Assembly (NCBI GenBank): GCA_944412445.1
Contig: CALYBJ010000018.1
Span: 1 to 48,834, forward strand
Direction: 5' to 3'
Length of the DNA: 48,834 bases
Source of the DNA: an uncultured Clostridia bacterium
GTDB lineage: Bacteria; Bacillota; Clostridia; Oscillospirales; Acutalibacteraceae
The first letter of the stretch is position 1. Every line of letters starts with the position of its first letter. Shown here piece by piece: positions 9,295 through 17,994 of this stretch. Below the pieces are notes generated by a model. It did no database searches. It was not told the origin of the DNA and worked only from the letters and a program-made list of their open reading frames with translations. Both the position numbers and the translations under genes were made by a program.

Positions 9295-10032
9295 ATGAAA
9301 AAGACTGCCGTATTTGTTTTATCGGTTTTGCTGTGCGTTTTCACAGCGGCAACCGTTTTTGCCGACGATATTTATATTGTTGACGACGCAGACGACGAGT
9401 ATATACCTAACAATCAGACCACCACTACAACCGCTCCTGCCGAAACAACTACATCTTCCGGAATTTCCGGAGGTCTTGAATCGATTTTCGGTGACGGAAG
9501 CGATTTGCAGGGGTATCTTGACGATTTTTCAGGACTTATAAGCGGCGGCCTGGACTCGATTTTATCAGGCTTTGACATCGGCGGACAAGCCGGTCAGACA
9601 ACGGCTCCTGCTGAAACAACAACCCGCCTTCAGTCCATTTTTGAAACTACAACAAAAGCCCAGACCACCGCCGGAACAACTTCTCAGACAACTACCGAAA
9701 CAACAACGGCTGCTTCTGAAACCACGGCAAAACAGGAAGTGGCTTCCGTGCTTATTGTAAACGGCAGCTCCGAGGAAAATTCCGTCCTTTCGGGAAGCAC
9801 TCTTACAATACTTGTTTTTGTGGCGGCTGTGCTTATACTTGTAATGGTAATCGGAATAGTTCTTGTGGTTATGACAAGAAGAACTGAGTTTAACGCGGCG
9901 GTTATGAATAAATCCACACTGCCCAATGTTGAACAGCCCAGAACAATGTCCCAGTTCTCAAACGACGACATTGCCGACGACGGCGAAAATTACGCGGATA
10001 TAGCATATTGGAACGATGAAAATCATCATTGA
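9295..10032 (+). CDS. Thr-rich, membrane-anchored surface protein 1
   Basis: Function is not recognised. From ATG 9295 the protein has 245 residues: a signal peptide (cleavage near TVFADD), an acidic segment, Thr/Ala/Glu-rich runs (TTTTTAPAETTT-like, about 40-55 and 105-150) interrupted by a Gly/Ser/Asp/Leu segment (LESIFGDGSDLQGYLDDF), a membrane helix (about 172-198) and a ~45-residue cytoplasmic tail. Such Thr-rich stalks are typical of surface proteins in Ruminococcus-like bacteria and may be glycosylated. An in-frame GTG at 9286 lies only one base from the GGAAG site, whereas ATG 9295 is 10 bases away and begins a normal signal peptide; the ATG was chosen. Confidence 0.72.
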   Translation: MKKTAVFVLSVLLCVFTAATVFADDIYIVDDADDEYIPNNQTTTTTAPAETTTSSGISGGLESIFGDGSDLQGYLDDFSGLISGGLDSILSGFDIGGQAGQTTAPAETTTRLQSIFETTTKAQTTAGTTSQTTTETTTAASETTAKQEVASVLIVNGSSEENSVLSGSTLTILVFVAAVLILVMVIGIVLVVMTRRTEFNAAVMNKSTLPNVEQPRTMSQFSNDDIADDGENYADIAYWNDENHH

Positions 10033-10139
10033 TATATTTTTTCCGGTGCAGACTGAGAAAATGCTCCGGGCAGCATCCTGCCGTAAGTCAAACGGTACGG
10101 TCTTATAGGCTTTCTGAGCCTAAACAGAGGAGAATGTTC

Positions 10140-11285
10140 ATGAAAAAATATCTGAAAAAAACACTGATCGTTATAACTGCGGTTATCTGCGCTTTCAGCC
10201 TACATATAACGGTAGGTGCTTTGAACTTTAATGATACGGAAGTCAGCATTGATGATATCTGGGATTTTATTCAGTCGGTGATAACCACCAGTCCTGACGA
10301 AAACAATACCACCACAACCACGGAAACAACAACCGCTTCCGGCACAACCACCACCGATCCGGTAAATAACCAGGGCGTGGGAACAATAACCACAACAACC
10401 GATAATTATACAACTGTTGCCGACGGTAACAACGGCGGCGGCAATAATTACGGGGGAAACGGCGGAAACAGCAGCTCCGGAGGCCTTAATGTGAATCCGG
10501 GAACTACTGAAATGCCCGTTACCGAGGAGGATTCTTCCACATCCTTTGAATCATCCTTAGGAGAGCTTTTGGAAAACGATACAGCGGCGGTTATTATTCA
10601 GCCTAACACCACCGAGGTTTATACATTAGGCGGAAGCCTTGTAGTAAACAACGGCAGCGGAGACGATGATTTTACATGGCAGAAGGCGGCTCTGATTGCG
10701 GCGGCAGTGCTTCTTGCGGTGCTTGTAGCACTTTTTGTGGCTCTTCTTGTTCAGAGAAGCAGAAGGTATGAGCATAAGGGTACGGGCGTTCGCTATGATG
10801 ATACGGACAAGCCTAAGACCGATGAAAATAACGGACCTGTTCCCGTGGAAATAATGACTAAGGAGCGAATTGCCGAGCTGCTGGGAGCGTCAGTTAAAAA
10901 AGGCGAAAACGGCTATGAAATATCGGGAAGAGATTCTGCGGCGGCAATAAAGAACGCTGTGCTTCTTGACCAGCTTAAAAATTCATATTCCGATCCTCTC
11001 ATAAGAAAATATACTGAAGATCCTGTTGTATTTTCTCCTCAGGCAGGACTTAACCTTGATGAAAACAGCGTAACCGGCGCCGAGGTTTTAAGTGCCACAA
11101 ACGCATTGCTTGAGGATATTACGGCTGATGAAAAATACGCCGCTGATACAAGGGGGATCAGCATGAATCTTGATGAAATAGATAAGGCTGTTTCATCGGA
11201 AGGCGCAAGAGAGTGCCCCGAATGTCATAAGCCCGTAGGCGGCACCGATGTTTTCTGCCACAGCTGCGGCGCTTATGTAGGATAA
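10140..11285 (+). CDS. Thr-rich, membrane-anchored surface protein 2 with C-terminal zinc ribbon
   Basis: This 381-residue protein is organised like its upstream neighbour: signal peptide (1-~29), short acidic segment, Thr-rich run (about 53-90), a Gly/Asn-rich stretch, a membrane helix (about 182-205), then a cytoplasmic region of about 175 residues. The cytoplasmic part ends in a four-cysteine zinc ribbon (CPECHK...CHSCG). No family name can be assigned. AGAGGAG (10126-10132) is 7 bases from ATG 10140, which starts a good signal peptide. ATG 10134 is too close to that site, and the open frame upstream to 10029 has no suitable start. Zinc ribbons also occur in the next two small genes. Confidence 0.72.
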   Translation: MKKYLKKTLIVITAVICAFSLHITVGALNFNDTEVSIDDIWDFIQSVITTSPDENNTTTTTETTTASGTTTTDPVNNQGVGTITTTTDNYTTVADGNNGGGNNYGGNGGNSSSGGLNVNPGTTEMPVTEEDSSTSFESSLGELLENDTAAVIIQPNTTEVYTLGGSLVVNNGSGDDDFTWQKAALIAAAVLLAVLVALFVALLVQRSRRYEHKGTGVRYDDTDKPKTDENNGPVPVEIMTKERIAELLGASVKKGENGYEISGRDSAAAIKNAVLLDQLKNSYSDPLIRKYTEDPVVFSPQAGLNLDENSVTGAEVLSATNALLEDITADEKYAADTRGISMNLDEIDKAVSSEGARECPECHKPVGGTDVFCHSCGAYVG

Positions 11286-11300
11286 ATTAAAAACAATTTA

Positions 11301-11337
11301 AAAGATGCAGGAAGTGTATTTTTGCATCTTTTTTTGT
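11301..11337 (+). terminator. Intrinsic terminator after surface protein 2
   Basis: The arms AAAGATGCA (11301-11309) and TGCATCTTT (11323-11331) form a hairpin followed by an uninterrupted T-run. Confidence 0.75.
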
Positions 11338-11362
11338 TTTCTCAACGGAAACAGGTGAATAT

Positions 11363-11713
11363 ATGAAAAGCAAATGCAGATACTGCGGAAAAGAAACTGA
11401 AAAGGGAAAAGATTTCTGCTGCGACAAATGCAGAGAAACCTTTGAAGCAAAAACCGAAAAGGATAATAAAAGAATAAAGTTTTTCGGAATAGGTCTTGCC
11501 ATAGGCGCGGCGATAATGTTTTTCGGAGCTTTGATGAGCAAAAACATCGCCACCGGCGCGGGAATAATTATAATGGGAATAACAATAATAATCCTGCCGT
11601 ATACAACTCCGGAAACCATAGGAATGTTAGGCTATAAAAAAGCTGAAATTGCAGGGCGGCTTTTAGGGGTTCTGCTGGCGCTGGTCGGTGTCTGGGCAGG
11701 CTTTTTAAGATAA
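11363..11713 (+). CDS. Small zinc-ribbon membrane protein
   Basis: This 116-residue protein starts with a treble-clef/zinc-ribbon-like motif (CRYCGK...CCDKC, residues 5-22), followed by a Lys-rich stretch and three hydrophobic segments (about 38-58, 62-80 and 97-115). The layout matches small Firmicute proteins with an N-terminal zinc site and membrane helices; the function is unknown. The start ATG is preceded by AGGTGA. The next gene, also a zinc-ribbon protein, follows within 20 bases, so the two are probably co-transcribed. Confidence 0.65.
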   Translation: MKSKCRYCGKETEKGKDFCCDKCRETFEAKTEKDNKRIKFFGIGLAIGAAIMFFGALMSKNIATGAGIIIMGITIIILPYTTPETIGMLGYKKAEIAGRLLGVLLALVGVWAGFLR

Positions 11714-11732
11714 TCCGTATGAGGTGAAAACT

Positions 11733-11951
11733 ATGAAAAATACTCGCAGATGTCCTAAATGCGGAGGTACGGAAATTATAAAAATTCCCGGAAAGGCGGG
11801 AGCCTACGGAGCAGGAAACAATATTCCCGCCGGCTTTACGAATTTTTCGGCAGTGCTTGTCCACAGATATTTGTGCTGCAGCTGCGGCTATTCCGAGGAA
11901 TGGATTGACAGGGAGGATATTGACACTTTAAAAAGAAAATACGGCAGATAA
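11733..11951 (+). CDS. Small zinc-ribbon protein
   Basis: This 72-residue soluble protein carries two CxxC pairs (CPKCGG near 7 and CCSCGY near 49) flanking a Gly-rich middle, as in uncharacterised zinc-ribbon proteins. The GAGG site (11721-11724) is 8 bases from ATG 11733. An in-frame GTG at 11724 overlaps that site and was rejected. Function unknown. Confidence 0.6.
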   Translation: MKNTRRCPKCGGTEIIKIPGKAGAYGAGNNIPAGFTNFSAVLVHRYLCCSCGYSEEWIDREDIDTLKRKYGR

Positions 11952-12106
11952 AAGCAGAAAACTTAAATAAAAAAGCCCGGAAAAATAAATTTATACAATA
12001 TTTGTATTATTTGCATAAAATAAAGTCTTCTGTATCAACATAAATAAGGCAAGTATATGAAAATAAAAAATATCGTTATTATGACGAAATTTTTTAAGAA
12101 AAATTG

Positions 12107-12135
12107 TTGCAATTTACAAAAAGTTATTATATAAT
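12107..12135 (+). promoter_or_regulatory. Sigma-A promoter of the ribosomal protein cluster
   Basis: TTGCAA (12107-12112), a 17-bp spacer and a perfect TATAAT (12130-12135) lie in A+T-rich DNA. No comparable promoter was seen inside the 15-kb cluster downstream, so this is probably the main start of rpsJ-rplQ transcription, at about 12142. Confidence 0.8.
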
Positions 12136-12141
12136 ATACAA

Positions 12142-12440
12142 GCGCGTTAGAAAAGACGGTGTGATTATGCCCTTTTCCGACAGCAAACCATGCGATGATG
12201 TGGGATGTGGCTGCACTTTGATGCAGGAAACTCTCACGGAGTATGTCCGATTTTAAACCGGGCGAATTTTTCCCGACACAGGGTATTTCTGTGCCTTAAC
12301 CGCAGGAATATTATGTCGGAAAACGATATTCACAGCAGTCCCGGAAATATGTTTTTCCGGTTTTTTTACAGGAAAAACAAGAAACACCCGGGTGCGTTGA
12401 TGAAAATCACATGCCCGCCAATACTTAGGAGGCAAAAAGA
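12142..12440 (+). promoter_or_regulatory. Structured 5' leader of the S10 operon (candidate attenuator)
   Basis: About 300 bases separate the promoter from rpsJ and hold no credible gene. A 10-base segment TTTTCCGACA (12173-12182) is perfectly complementary to TGTCGGAAAA (12314-12323). A near-copy of the first segment at about 12267-12278 could compete for the same partner. Small hairpins (CTGCA/TGCAG at 12211-12226 and CACAG/CTGTG near 12277-12294) lie between them, and an intrinsic terminator follows at 12341-12367. This is the arrangement expected of an autoregulatory r-protein leader, but the RNA class and the effector are not recognised. Confidence 0.6.
12341..12367 (+). terminator. Leader terminator (attenuator) before rpsJ
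   Basis: CCGGAAA (12341-12347) pairs with TTTCCGG (12354-12360) and is followed directly by seven T. It lies about 75 bases upstream of the rpsJ start, inside the transcribed leader. GTTTTTCC within it could alternatively pair with GGAAAAAC at 12371-12378. Confidence 0.75.
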
Positions 12441-12752
12441 ATGGCAGTTAAGGAAAAAATCAGAATCAGACTCAAAGGTTACGACCACAATCTCGTTGAC
12501 AAAGCAGCCGAGAGAATAGTTGAAACCGCAAAGCGCACAGGAGCTCAGGTATCGGGACCCGTACCTCTTCCCACAGAAAAGGAAGTTGTTACAATCCTCA
12601 GAGCCGTTCACAAGTACAAGGATTCCCGTGAACAGTTTGAGCAGCGCACACACAAAAGACTTATCGATATCTTAAGACCTTCAAACAAGACAGTTGAGGC
12701 TCTTACGGGACTTGAGCTTCCCGCAGGCGTAGATATCGAAATCAAGCTTTAA
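12441..12752 (+). CDS. rpsJ: 30S ribosomal protein S10
   Basis: S10 is a 103-residue protein of the 30S head, also the NusE partner of NusB in transcription antitermination. The full family sequence is present, including the [10 protein letters not shown] start and RTHKRLIDI in the C-terminal half. AGGAGG (12427-12432) sets the ATG. It is the first gene of the cluster, and two hairpins separate it from rplC. Confidence 0.98.
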   Translation: MAVKEKIRIRLKGYDHNLVDKAAERIVETAKRTGAQVSGPVPLPTEKEVVTILRAVHKYKDSREQFEQRTHKRLIDILRPSNKTVEALTGLELPAGVDIEIKL

Positions 12753-12756
12753 TTTC

Positions 12757-12806
12757 GGTTATATATACATTTATATATACCGCAGGTCAAGTTGACTTGT
12801 GTCAAC
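12757..12806 (+). other. Paired hairpins between rpsJ and rplC
   Basis: Two consecutive inverted repeats fill the intercistronic space: an A+T hairpin GGT-(T)-ATATATA / TATATAT-ACC (12757-12781) and GTTGAC-TTGT-GTCAAC (12791-12806). Neither is followed by a T-run, so they are more likely mRNA processing, stability or translational elements than terminators. Confidence 0.5.
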
Positions 12807-12833
12807 CAATAATCTGACAGGAGGAAAAAACAG

Positions 12834-13469
12834 ATGCAAAAAGGTATTATCGGTAAGAAAATCGGTATGACTCAGGTTTTCGACGAAAACGGAAACGTAG
12901 TTCCCGTAACGGTAGTTGAAGCCGGTCCCTGCCCGGTAGTCCAGACAAAGACCGTTGAAGTTGACGGTTACGCCGCAGTTCAGCTCGGCTTCGCTGTTCA
13001 GAAGCAGCAGCGTGTAACAAAGCCCCTCAAGGGACATTTCGCAAAAGCTGACACAGCGCCCCAGAAGGTTCTCAAGGAGTTCAGATTCGACGACACAACA
13101 CCTTATGTTAAGGGATATGTTGTTAAAGCTGACGTGTTTGCGGCCGGTGACAAGGTAGACGTTATCGGAACAAGCAAAGGTAAGGGAACAGCCGGCGCAA
13201 TCAAGAGATGGAATTTCTCAAGACTTAAGGAAACTCACGGTACCGGTCCCGTTGCAAGACACGCAGGTTCTCTGGGAGCTTGTTCAGACCCTTCAAGAGT
13301 TTACAAGGGAAAGAAGCTTGCCGGTCACTTAGGCGCCGAAAGAGTAACAGTACAGAATCTTGACATCGTCAAGGTAGACGCGGAAAACAATCTTATCGCC
13401 ATCAAGGGTGCCATTCCCGGACCCAAGGGCGGATATGTTGTTATCGCTGACAGTAAGAAGAAAGCGTAA
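12834..13469 (+). CDS. rplC: 50S ribosomal protein L3
   Basis: L3 is an early 50S assembly protein that reaches toward the peptidyl-transferase centre. The 211-residue sequence is full length, with MTQVFDENG near the start and the conserved extension around GTGPVARHAGSLG (about 139-151). GGAGG stands before ATG 12834. The gap to rplD is 14 bases. Confidence 0.98.
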   Translation: MQKGIIGKKIGMTQVFDENGNVVPVTVVEAGPCPVVQTKTVEVDGYAAVQLGFAVQKQQRVTKPLKGHFAKADTAPQKVLKEFRFDDTTPYVKGYVVKADVFAAGDKVDVIGTSKGKGTAGAIKRWNFSRLKETHGTGPVARHAGSLGACSDPSRVYKGKKLAGHLGAERVTVQNLDIVKVDAENNLIAIKGAIPGPKGGYVVIADSKKKA

Positions 13470-13483
13470 GGAGGAAGTAAAAG

Positions 13484-14107
13484 ATGGCTAACATTAAAGT
13501 TGTTAATAAAGCCGGCGAGCAGGTTTCGGAAATCACTCTGAAAGATGAAATCTTCGCTATCGAGCCCAACACCTCCGCTATGCACATTGCTGTTGTAAAT
13601 TATCTTGCAAATCAGCGTCAGGGTACACAGTCAACCCTTACACGCTCTGAAGTAAGCGGTGGAGGCAAAAAGCCTTGGAGACAGAAGGGCACAGGCAGAG
13701 CCCGTCAGGGTTCAACAAGAGCTCCCCAGTGGTATCACGGCGGAGTAGCTCTCGGACCTAAGCCCAGAAGCTACAGATTCACAATAAACAAGAAAGTAAG
13801 AAGACTTGCAATGAAGTCTGCCCTTTCTGCAAAGCTTGCAGCCGACGAGATCATTGTTCTTGATTCATTTGAGCTTGATTCAATCAAGACAAAGGAAGTT
13901 GCAAAGACTCTCACAGCTGTTGAAGCAGGCAAAAAGGCTCTTATAGTTCTTCCGGAAAAGAACGACATCATCTACAAGAGCGCAAGAAACATTGCCGGAG
14001 TTAAGGTTGCTCTCGTAAGCACCCTTAACGTATACGATATGCTTAACTGCAACAAGCTTGTAATTCTTAAGGATGCTGTTGATAAGATTCAGGAGGTATA
14101 TGCATGA
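13484..14107 (+). CDS. rplD: 50S ribosomal protein L4
   Basis: This 207-residue protein has the long Arg/Gly-rich loop that lines the exit tunnel ([18 protein letters not shown], about 63-80). In E. coli L4 also represses its own S10 operon, which makes it one candidate effector for the leader at 12142; that link is inference only. The end overlaps the rplW start (ATGA at 14104-14107). Confidence 0.98.
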   Translation: MANIKVVNKAGEQVSEITLKDEIFAIEPNTSAMHIAVVNYLANQRQGTQSTLTRSEVSGGGKKPWRQKGTGRARQGSTRAPQWYHGGVALGPKPRSYRFTINKKVRRLAMKSALSAKLAADEIIVLDSFELDSIKTKEVAKTLTAVEAGKKALIVLPEKNDIIYKSARNIAGVKVALVSTLNVYDMLNCNKLVILKDAVDKIQEVYA

Positions 14108-14400
14108 GTAAAATAGCTCAGGACGTAATTATCCGCCCGATCATCACAGAAGAGAGCATGGCTGAAGTTCCCCAGAAGAAATACACCTTCCAGGTAGCTA
14201 AGGACGCCACAAAAATCGATGTTGCGAAAGCCGTTGAGAAGCTTTTCGACGTAAAGGTTTCAAAGGTTAACACAATGAACGTTAAAGGTCACAAACGCAC
14301 TTATGGCCGTTTCACCGGCTATAAGTCGGACTGGAAAAAGGCAATCGTAACTCTTACATCGGAATCAAAGCCCATCGAGTTCTTCGACGGAATGTTCTGA
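14104..14400 (+). CDS. rplW: 50S ribosomal protein L23
   Basis: L23 is a 98-residue tunnel-exit protein that docks trigger factor and SRP. Typical family features are the [11 protein letters not shown] start and the [16 protein letters not shown] loop (about 57-72). It overlaps the rplD stop by four bases and uses the AGGAGG inside the end of rplD. A 104-base structured gap precedes rplB. Confidence 0.97.
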   Translation: MSKIAQDVIIRPIITEESMAEVPQKKYTFQVAKDATKIDVAKAVEKLFDVKVSKVNTMNVKGHKRTYGRFTGYKSDWKKAIVTLTSESKPIEFFDGMF

Positions 14401-14415
14401 TAAAAAGCATTACAA

Positions 14416-14482
14416 ATCAGACGGTGACGTATGGGTGCCGACCGCTAAGCTGTCTGATATAAAATACGGTCCGTTTTCGGAC
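14416..14482 (+). other. Structured RNA segment between rplW and rplB
   Basis: In the longest gap inside the ribosomal cluster (14401-14504), ATCAGAC (14416-14422) pairs with GTCTGAT (14452-14458) around an inner CGGT/ACCG (14422-14425 / 14441-14444). A tight hairpin GTCCG-TTTT-CGGAC (14469-14482) follows. No T-run is present, so it is not a classical terminator. Most other junctions in this cluster are under 30 bases. Confidence 0.55.
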
Positions 14483-14504
14483 AAGAAAGGCAAGTGACAT
14501 TAAA

Positions 14505-15338
14505 ATGGCTATTAAAGTCTATAATCCGACAACAAACGGCAGAAGAAACATGTCGGTTACAGATTATTCCACGCTTTCAAAGTGCGGCCCCGAAAGAAGC
14601 CTTCTTGAGCCTCTCAAGAAACATTCAGGCCGTAACAGCTACGGAAGAATCACCGTTCGTCACAAAGGCGGCGGAAATCGCCAGAAATACCGTATTATCG
14701 ACTTCAAGAGAGATAAGTTCGGCGTTAAGGCGGAAGTTAAAACAATTGAGTATGACCCCAACCGTTCGGCAAACATTGCCCTTATTCAGTATGAGGACGG
14801 CGTAAAGTCATATATCCTTGCACCTGAGGGACTTAAAGTAGGCGACACTGTTGTTGCAGGTCCCGACGCAGATATCAAGGTAGGAAACGCTCTTCCCCTT
14901 GTAAACATCCCCACAGGTACATTTATACACAACATTGAGCTTTATCCCGGCAGAGGCGGTCAGATGGCAAGAGCGGCAGGTAACGCTGCACAGCTTATGG
15001 CTAAGGAGAACGGCTACGCTCTTCTTCGTCTTCCTTCAGGGGAGCTTCGCAACGTTCCGGCAATCTGCATGGCAACGGTTGGTACCGTAGGCAACGCAGA
15101 TCACGAAAACGTTAAAATCGGTAAGGCCGGCCGTACCCGTCACATGGGCATCCGTCCCACGGTCCGCGGTTCTGTAATGAACCCCAACGACCATCCTCAC
15201 GGCGGTGGTGAAGGTAAGTCACCTATCGGTCGTCCCGGTCCTGTAACTCCCTGGGGCAAGCCTGCTCTCGGTTACAAGACCCGTAAGAAATTCAAGCGTT
15301 CAGATAAGCTTATCGTAAAGCGCTGCAATGACAAATAA
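14505..15338 (+). CDS. rplB: 50S ribosomal protein L2
   Basis: L2 is a 277-residue core protein required for subunit joining and peptidyl transfer. It has the conserved [22 protein letters not shown] segment near residues 228-249, whose first His region is essential in the family, and the basic [10 protein letters not shown] tail. The only nearby site is AAGAAAGGCAAG, a weaker ribosome binding site than elsewhere in the cluster. Confidence 0.98.
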   Translation: MAIKVYNPTTNGRRNMSVTDYSTLSKCGPERSLLEPLKKHSGRNSYGRITVRHKGGGNRQKYRIIDFKRDKFGVKAEVKTIEYDPNRSANIALIQYEDGVKSYILAPEGLKVGDTVVAGPDADIKVGNALPLVNIPTGTFIHNIELYPGRGGQMARAAGNAAQLMAKENGYALLRLPSGELRNVPAICMATVGTVGNADHENVKIGKAGRTRHMGIRPTVRGSVMNPNDHPHGGGEGKSPIGRPGPVTPWGKPALGYKTRKKFKRSDKLIVKRCNDK

Positions 15339-15360
15339 TCGGGAAAGGAGCTATTAAGTA

Positions 15361-15642
15361 ATGGGTAGAAGTATTAAAAAAGGACCTTATGTGCAGCCCA
15401 AGCTGCTCGCAAGAGTCCAGAAAATGAACGAAGCCGGCGAAAAAATAGTCCTTAAAACATGGAGCAGAAGCTCTACGATTTTCCCGGATTTTGTGGGACA
15501 TACATTTGCAGTTCATGACGGAAGAAAGCATGTTCCCGTATATGTAACAGAGGACATGGTCGGACATAAGCTCGGCGAATTCGCCCCCACAAGAACATTC
15601 AGAGGTCATGCAGGTTCAAAGACCTCAAACAACGGTAAATAA
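15361..15642 (+). CDS. rpsS: 30S ribosomal protein S19
   Basis: S19 is a 93-residue protein of the 30S head, next to S13 at the inter-subunit bridge. The family start (GRSIKKGPY) and the [16 protein letters not shown] segment (about 69-84) are intact. AAAGGAG precedes ATG 15361 and rplV follows after 18 bases. Confidence 0.98.
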   Translation: MGRSIKKGPYVQPKLLARVQKMNEAGEKIVLKTWSRSSTIFPDFVGHTFAVHDGRKHVPVYVTEDMVGHKLGEFAPTRTFRGHAGSKTSNNGK

Positions 15643-15660
15643 GTCAAAGGAGTGTAAAAA

Positions 15661-15999
15661 ATGGAAGCAACAGCAAAAGCGACTTTTGTGCGTGTAGCGC
15701 CTCGTAAGGTACAGATAGTTCTCGACCTTATAAGAAACAAGCCCGCTGATGAAGCTATGGCAATCCTGAAGTACACACCTAAGGCTGCGTGTGAACCTCT
15801 TGCTAAACTTCTTAAATCAGCAATGGCAAATGCCGAAAACAATTTTGATATGGACGTTTCCAAGCTTTACGTTGCAGAATGCGCCGTAAGCCAGGGACCC
15901 ACACTTAAGAGAATCAGACCCAGATCAAAGGGCCGTGCGTACAGAATCAACAAGAAAACATCGCACATTACCCTTGTTCTCAGAGAGTCTGAGGAATAA
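15661..15999 (+). CDS. rplV: 50S ribosomal protein L22
   Basis: L22 is a 112-residue tunnel-constriction protein. Its extended beta-hairpin, the site of macrolide-resistance changes, is visible as [18 protein letters not shown] (about 79-96). AAAGGAG lies before the ATG. Confidence 0.98.
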   Translation: MEATAKATFVRVAPRKVQIVLDLIRNKPADEAMAILKYTPKAACEPLAKLLKSAMANAENNFDMDVSKLYVAECAVSQGPTLKRIRPRSKGRAYRINKKTSHITLVLRESEE

Positions 16000-16019
16000 T
16001 CGGGGAGGAGGACAATTAA

Positions 16020-16691
16020 ATGGGACAGAAAATTAATCCTACCGGTTTAAGAATCGGAGTAATAAAAGACTGGGAATCCCGCTGGTATGCAGACAAGAAA
16101 GACTTCGGTTCAAACCTTGTAGACGACTACAATCTCCGTGAGTATCTTTTAAAGGTTCTTGCACCTGCAGGAGTACCTAAGGTTGAGATCGAAAGAGATC
16201 CCAAGAGAGTAAGAGTAAACATCCACTGCGCAAAGCCCGGAATGGTAATCGGCAGAGGCGGCGCTGAGATTGAAAAGCTCAAGGCAAAGTGCAAGGAGCT
16301 GTTAGGCGGCGATAAGGATGTATTCATAAACATCATCGAAGTAAAGCAGCCCGACGCTAACGCACAGCTTGTTGCTGAGAATATCGCAGGACAGCTTGAA
16401 AGACGTGTTTCCTTCCGCAGAGCTTTAAAGCAGGCAATCGGAAGAACAATGAAGCTGGGCGCAAAGGGTATCAAGACTCAGGTAAGCGGAAGACTCGGCG
16501 GCGCAGAAATTGCCCGTTCCGAAACATATCACGAGGGAACAATTCCTCTTCAGACAATCCGCGCTGACATTGATTACGGATTTGCAGAGGCAAAAACCAC
16601 ATACGGCCGTATAGGCGTTAAGGTATGGATATACAGAGGCGAGGTACTTCATGATACCCGCAGAGTAAATAAAAGGAAAGAGAGGGCTTAA
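16020..16691 (+). CDS. rpsC: 30S ribosomal protein S3
   Basis: S3 is a 223-residue protein at the mRNA entry channel. It has a KH RNA-binding motif ([15 protein letters not shown], about 75-89) and a C-terminal S3 domain ending in a basic tail ([13 protein letters not shown]). GGGGAGGAGG precedes the ATG. Only two bases separate it from rplP. Confidence 0.98.
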   Translation: MGQKINPTGLRIGVIKDWESRWYADKKDFGSNLVDDYNLREYLLKVLAPAGVPKVEIERDPKRVRVNIHCAKPGMVIGRGGAEIEKLKAKCKELLGGDKDVFINIIEVKQPDANAQLVAENIAGQLERRVSFRRALKQAIGRTMKLGAKGIKTQVSGRLGGAEIARSETYHEGTIPLQTIRADIDYGFAEAKTTYGRIGVKVWIYRGEVLHDTRRVNKRKERA

Positions 16692-16693
16692 TA

Positions 16694-17119
16694 ATGTTAC
16701 TGCCAAAGCGTGTTAAATACCGCAGAGTACAGAGAGGCCGCCTTACAGGTAAGGCAACCCGCGGCAATAAAGTTAACTACGGCGATTACGGTCTTGTAGC
16801 GCTTGAGCCCGCATGGATTACTTCAAACCAGATCGAAGCAGCCCGTATTGCTATGACCCGTCATACAAAGAGAGGCGGTAAGGTTTGGATTAAGATATTC
16901 CCCGACAAGCCCATCACAGAGAAGCCTGCCGAAACACGAATGGGTTCCGGTAAAGGTTCTCCCGAATACTGGGTAGCAGTCGTAAAGCCCGGCAGAGTAA
17001 TGTTTGAGATTGCCGGCGTTGACGAGGCAGTTGCCAGAGAGGCAATGCGTCTTGCAGCAAACAAACTTCCCATTAAGTGTAAGTTTGTATCTAAGGAAGA
17101 ACAGGGTGGTGAGCAGTAA
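16694..17119 (+). CDS. rplP: 50S ribosomal protein L16
   Basis: L16 is a 141-residue protein near the A-site tRNA elbow. Conserved features are the [16 protein letters not shown] start and [15 protein letters not shown] (about 83-97). The start lies in a purine-rich stretch (GGAAAGAGAGGG) that is the end of rpsC, and the stop overlaps the rpmC start by one base (TAATG). Confidence 0.98.
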   Translation: MLLPKRVKYRRVQRGRLTGKATRGNKVNYGDYGLVALEPAWITSNQIEAARIAMTRHTKRGGKVWIKIFPDKPITEKPAETRMGSGKGSPEYWVAVVKPGRVMFEIAGVDEAVAREAMRLAANKLPIKCKFVSKEEQGGEQ

Positions 17120-17322
17120 TGAAAGCCAGTGAAATCAGAAAAATGTCCGCTGAGGAGTTGGATGCTAAGCTTCTTGAACTGAAGGACGAGCTTTTCAAGC
17201 TGCGCTTCCAGCAGGCCATCAACCAGCTCGAAAACCCCACACGCATCAGCGCCGTTAAAAAGGATATCGCAAGAATCCTTACTGTTCAGCGTGATATTGA
17301 ACTTCACGGCACAGATGCCTGA
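17119..17322 (+). CDS. rpmC: 50S ribosomal protein L29
   Basis: L29 is a 67-residue two-helix protein at the tunnel exit, with the family motif ELKDELFKLRFQQA followed by the VKKDIARILTV helix. It overlaps the rplP stop by one base, so it is probably translationally coupled. Confidence 0.97.
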   Translation: MKASEIRKMSAEELDAKLLELKDELFKLRFQQAINQLENPTRISAVKKDIARILTVQRDIELHGTDA

Positions 17323-17343
17323 TAAAAGGGAGGATAATCGGTA

Positions 17344-17598
17344 ATGGACAGAAATTTAAGAAAAACCCGTATCGGACTGGTTACCAGCGATAAGATGGAT
17401 AAAACAGTTGTAGTATCCGTTAAAGACCGTGTTAAGCATCCGCTTTACAAGAAGATTGTTAACCGTACAATCAAGCTTAAGGCGCATGATGAGAATAATG
17501 AGTGCGGCATAGGTGACCGTGTTCGTGTGATGGAGACCCGTCCTCTTTCAAAGGATAAGAGATGGCGCGTTGTTGAAATCATAGAGAAAGCTAAATAA
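17344..17598 (+). CDS. rpsQ: 30S ribosomal protein S17
   Basis: S17 is an 84-residue OB-fold primary 16S rRNA binder. Typical motifs are [16 protein letters not shown] near the start and the [11 protein letters not shown] segment near the end. AGGGAGG lies before ATG 17344. Confidence 0.98.
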   Translation: MDRNLRKTRIGLVTSDKMDKTVVVSVKDRVKHPLYKKIVNRTIKLKAHDENNECGIGDRVRVMETRPLSKDKRWRVVEIIEKAK

Positions 17599-17610
17599 GG
17601 AGGACTACCC

Positions 17611-17979
17611 ATGGTACAGCAGCAGACACTTCTCAAGGTTGCTGACAACACCGGTGCAAAAGAGCTTATGTGCATCCGTGTGCTCGGCGGTACCGGCAGA
17701 AGATATGCCAATATTGGCGATGTTATAGTAGCTTCTGTTAAAAAAGCTACGCCCGGCGGCGTTGTAAAAAAAGGCGATGTGGTTAAGGCGGTAGTTGTCC
17801 GTTCAGCCAAAGGCGTTCGCCGTGAGGACGGCACATACATTCGTTTCGACGAAAACGCAGCCGTTATCATTAAGGAAGACAAAAACCCGAAGGGTACACG
17901 AATCTTTGGACCTGTTGCAAGAGAGCTTAGAGATCATGATTATTCAAAGATCCTGAGTCTTGCACCTGAGGTTCTGTAA
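17611..17979 (+). CDS. rplN: 50S ribosomal protein L14
   Basis: L14 is a 122-residue, highly conserved protein at the subunit interface and the binding site of silencing factor RsfS. Visible motifs are [16 protein letters not shown] (about 12-27) and [13 protein letters not shown] near the end. AAGGAGG precedes the ATG. Confidence 0.98.
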   Translation: MVQQQTLLKVADNTGAKELMCIRVLGGTGRRYANIGDVIVASVKKATPGGVVKKGDVVKAVVVRSAKGVRREDGTYIRFDENAAVIIKEDKNPKGTRIFGPVARELRDHDYSKILSLAPEVL

Positions 17980-17994
17980 TCGGGAGGAAAGATA

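Noticed and set aside
12195..12221. Eight-codon leader peptide (MMWDVAAL) before rpsJ
   Set aside because: No ribosome binding site, and no codon run suited to attenuation.
12205..12519. Open frame crossing the rpsJ leader
   Set aside because: It overlaps the terminator and the start of rpsJ, lacks a ribosome binding site and resembles nothing.
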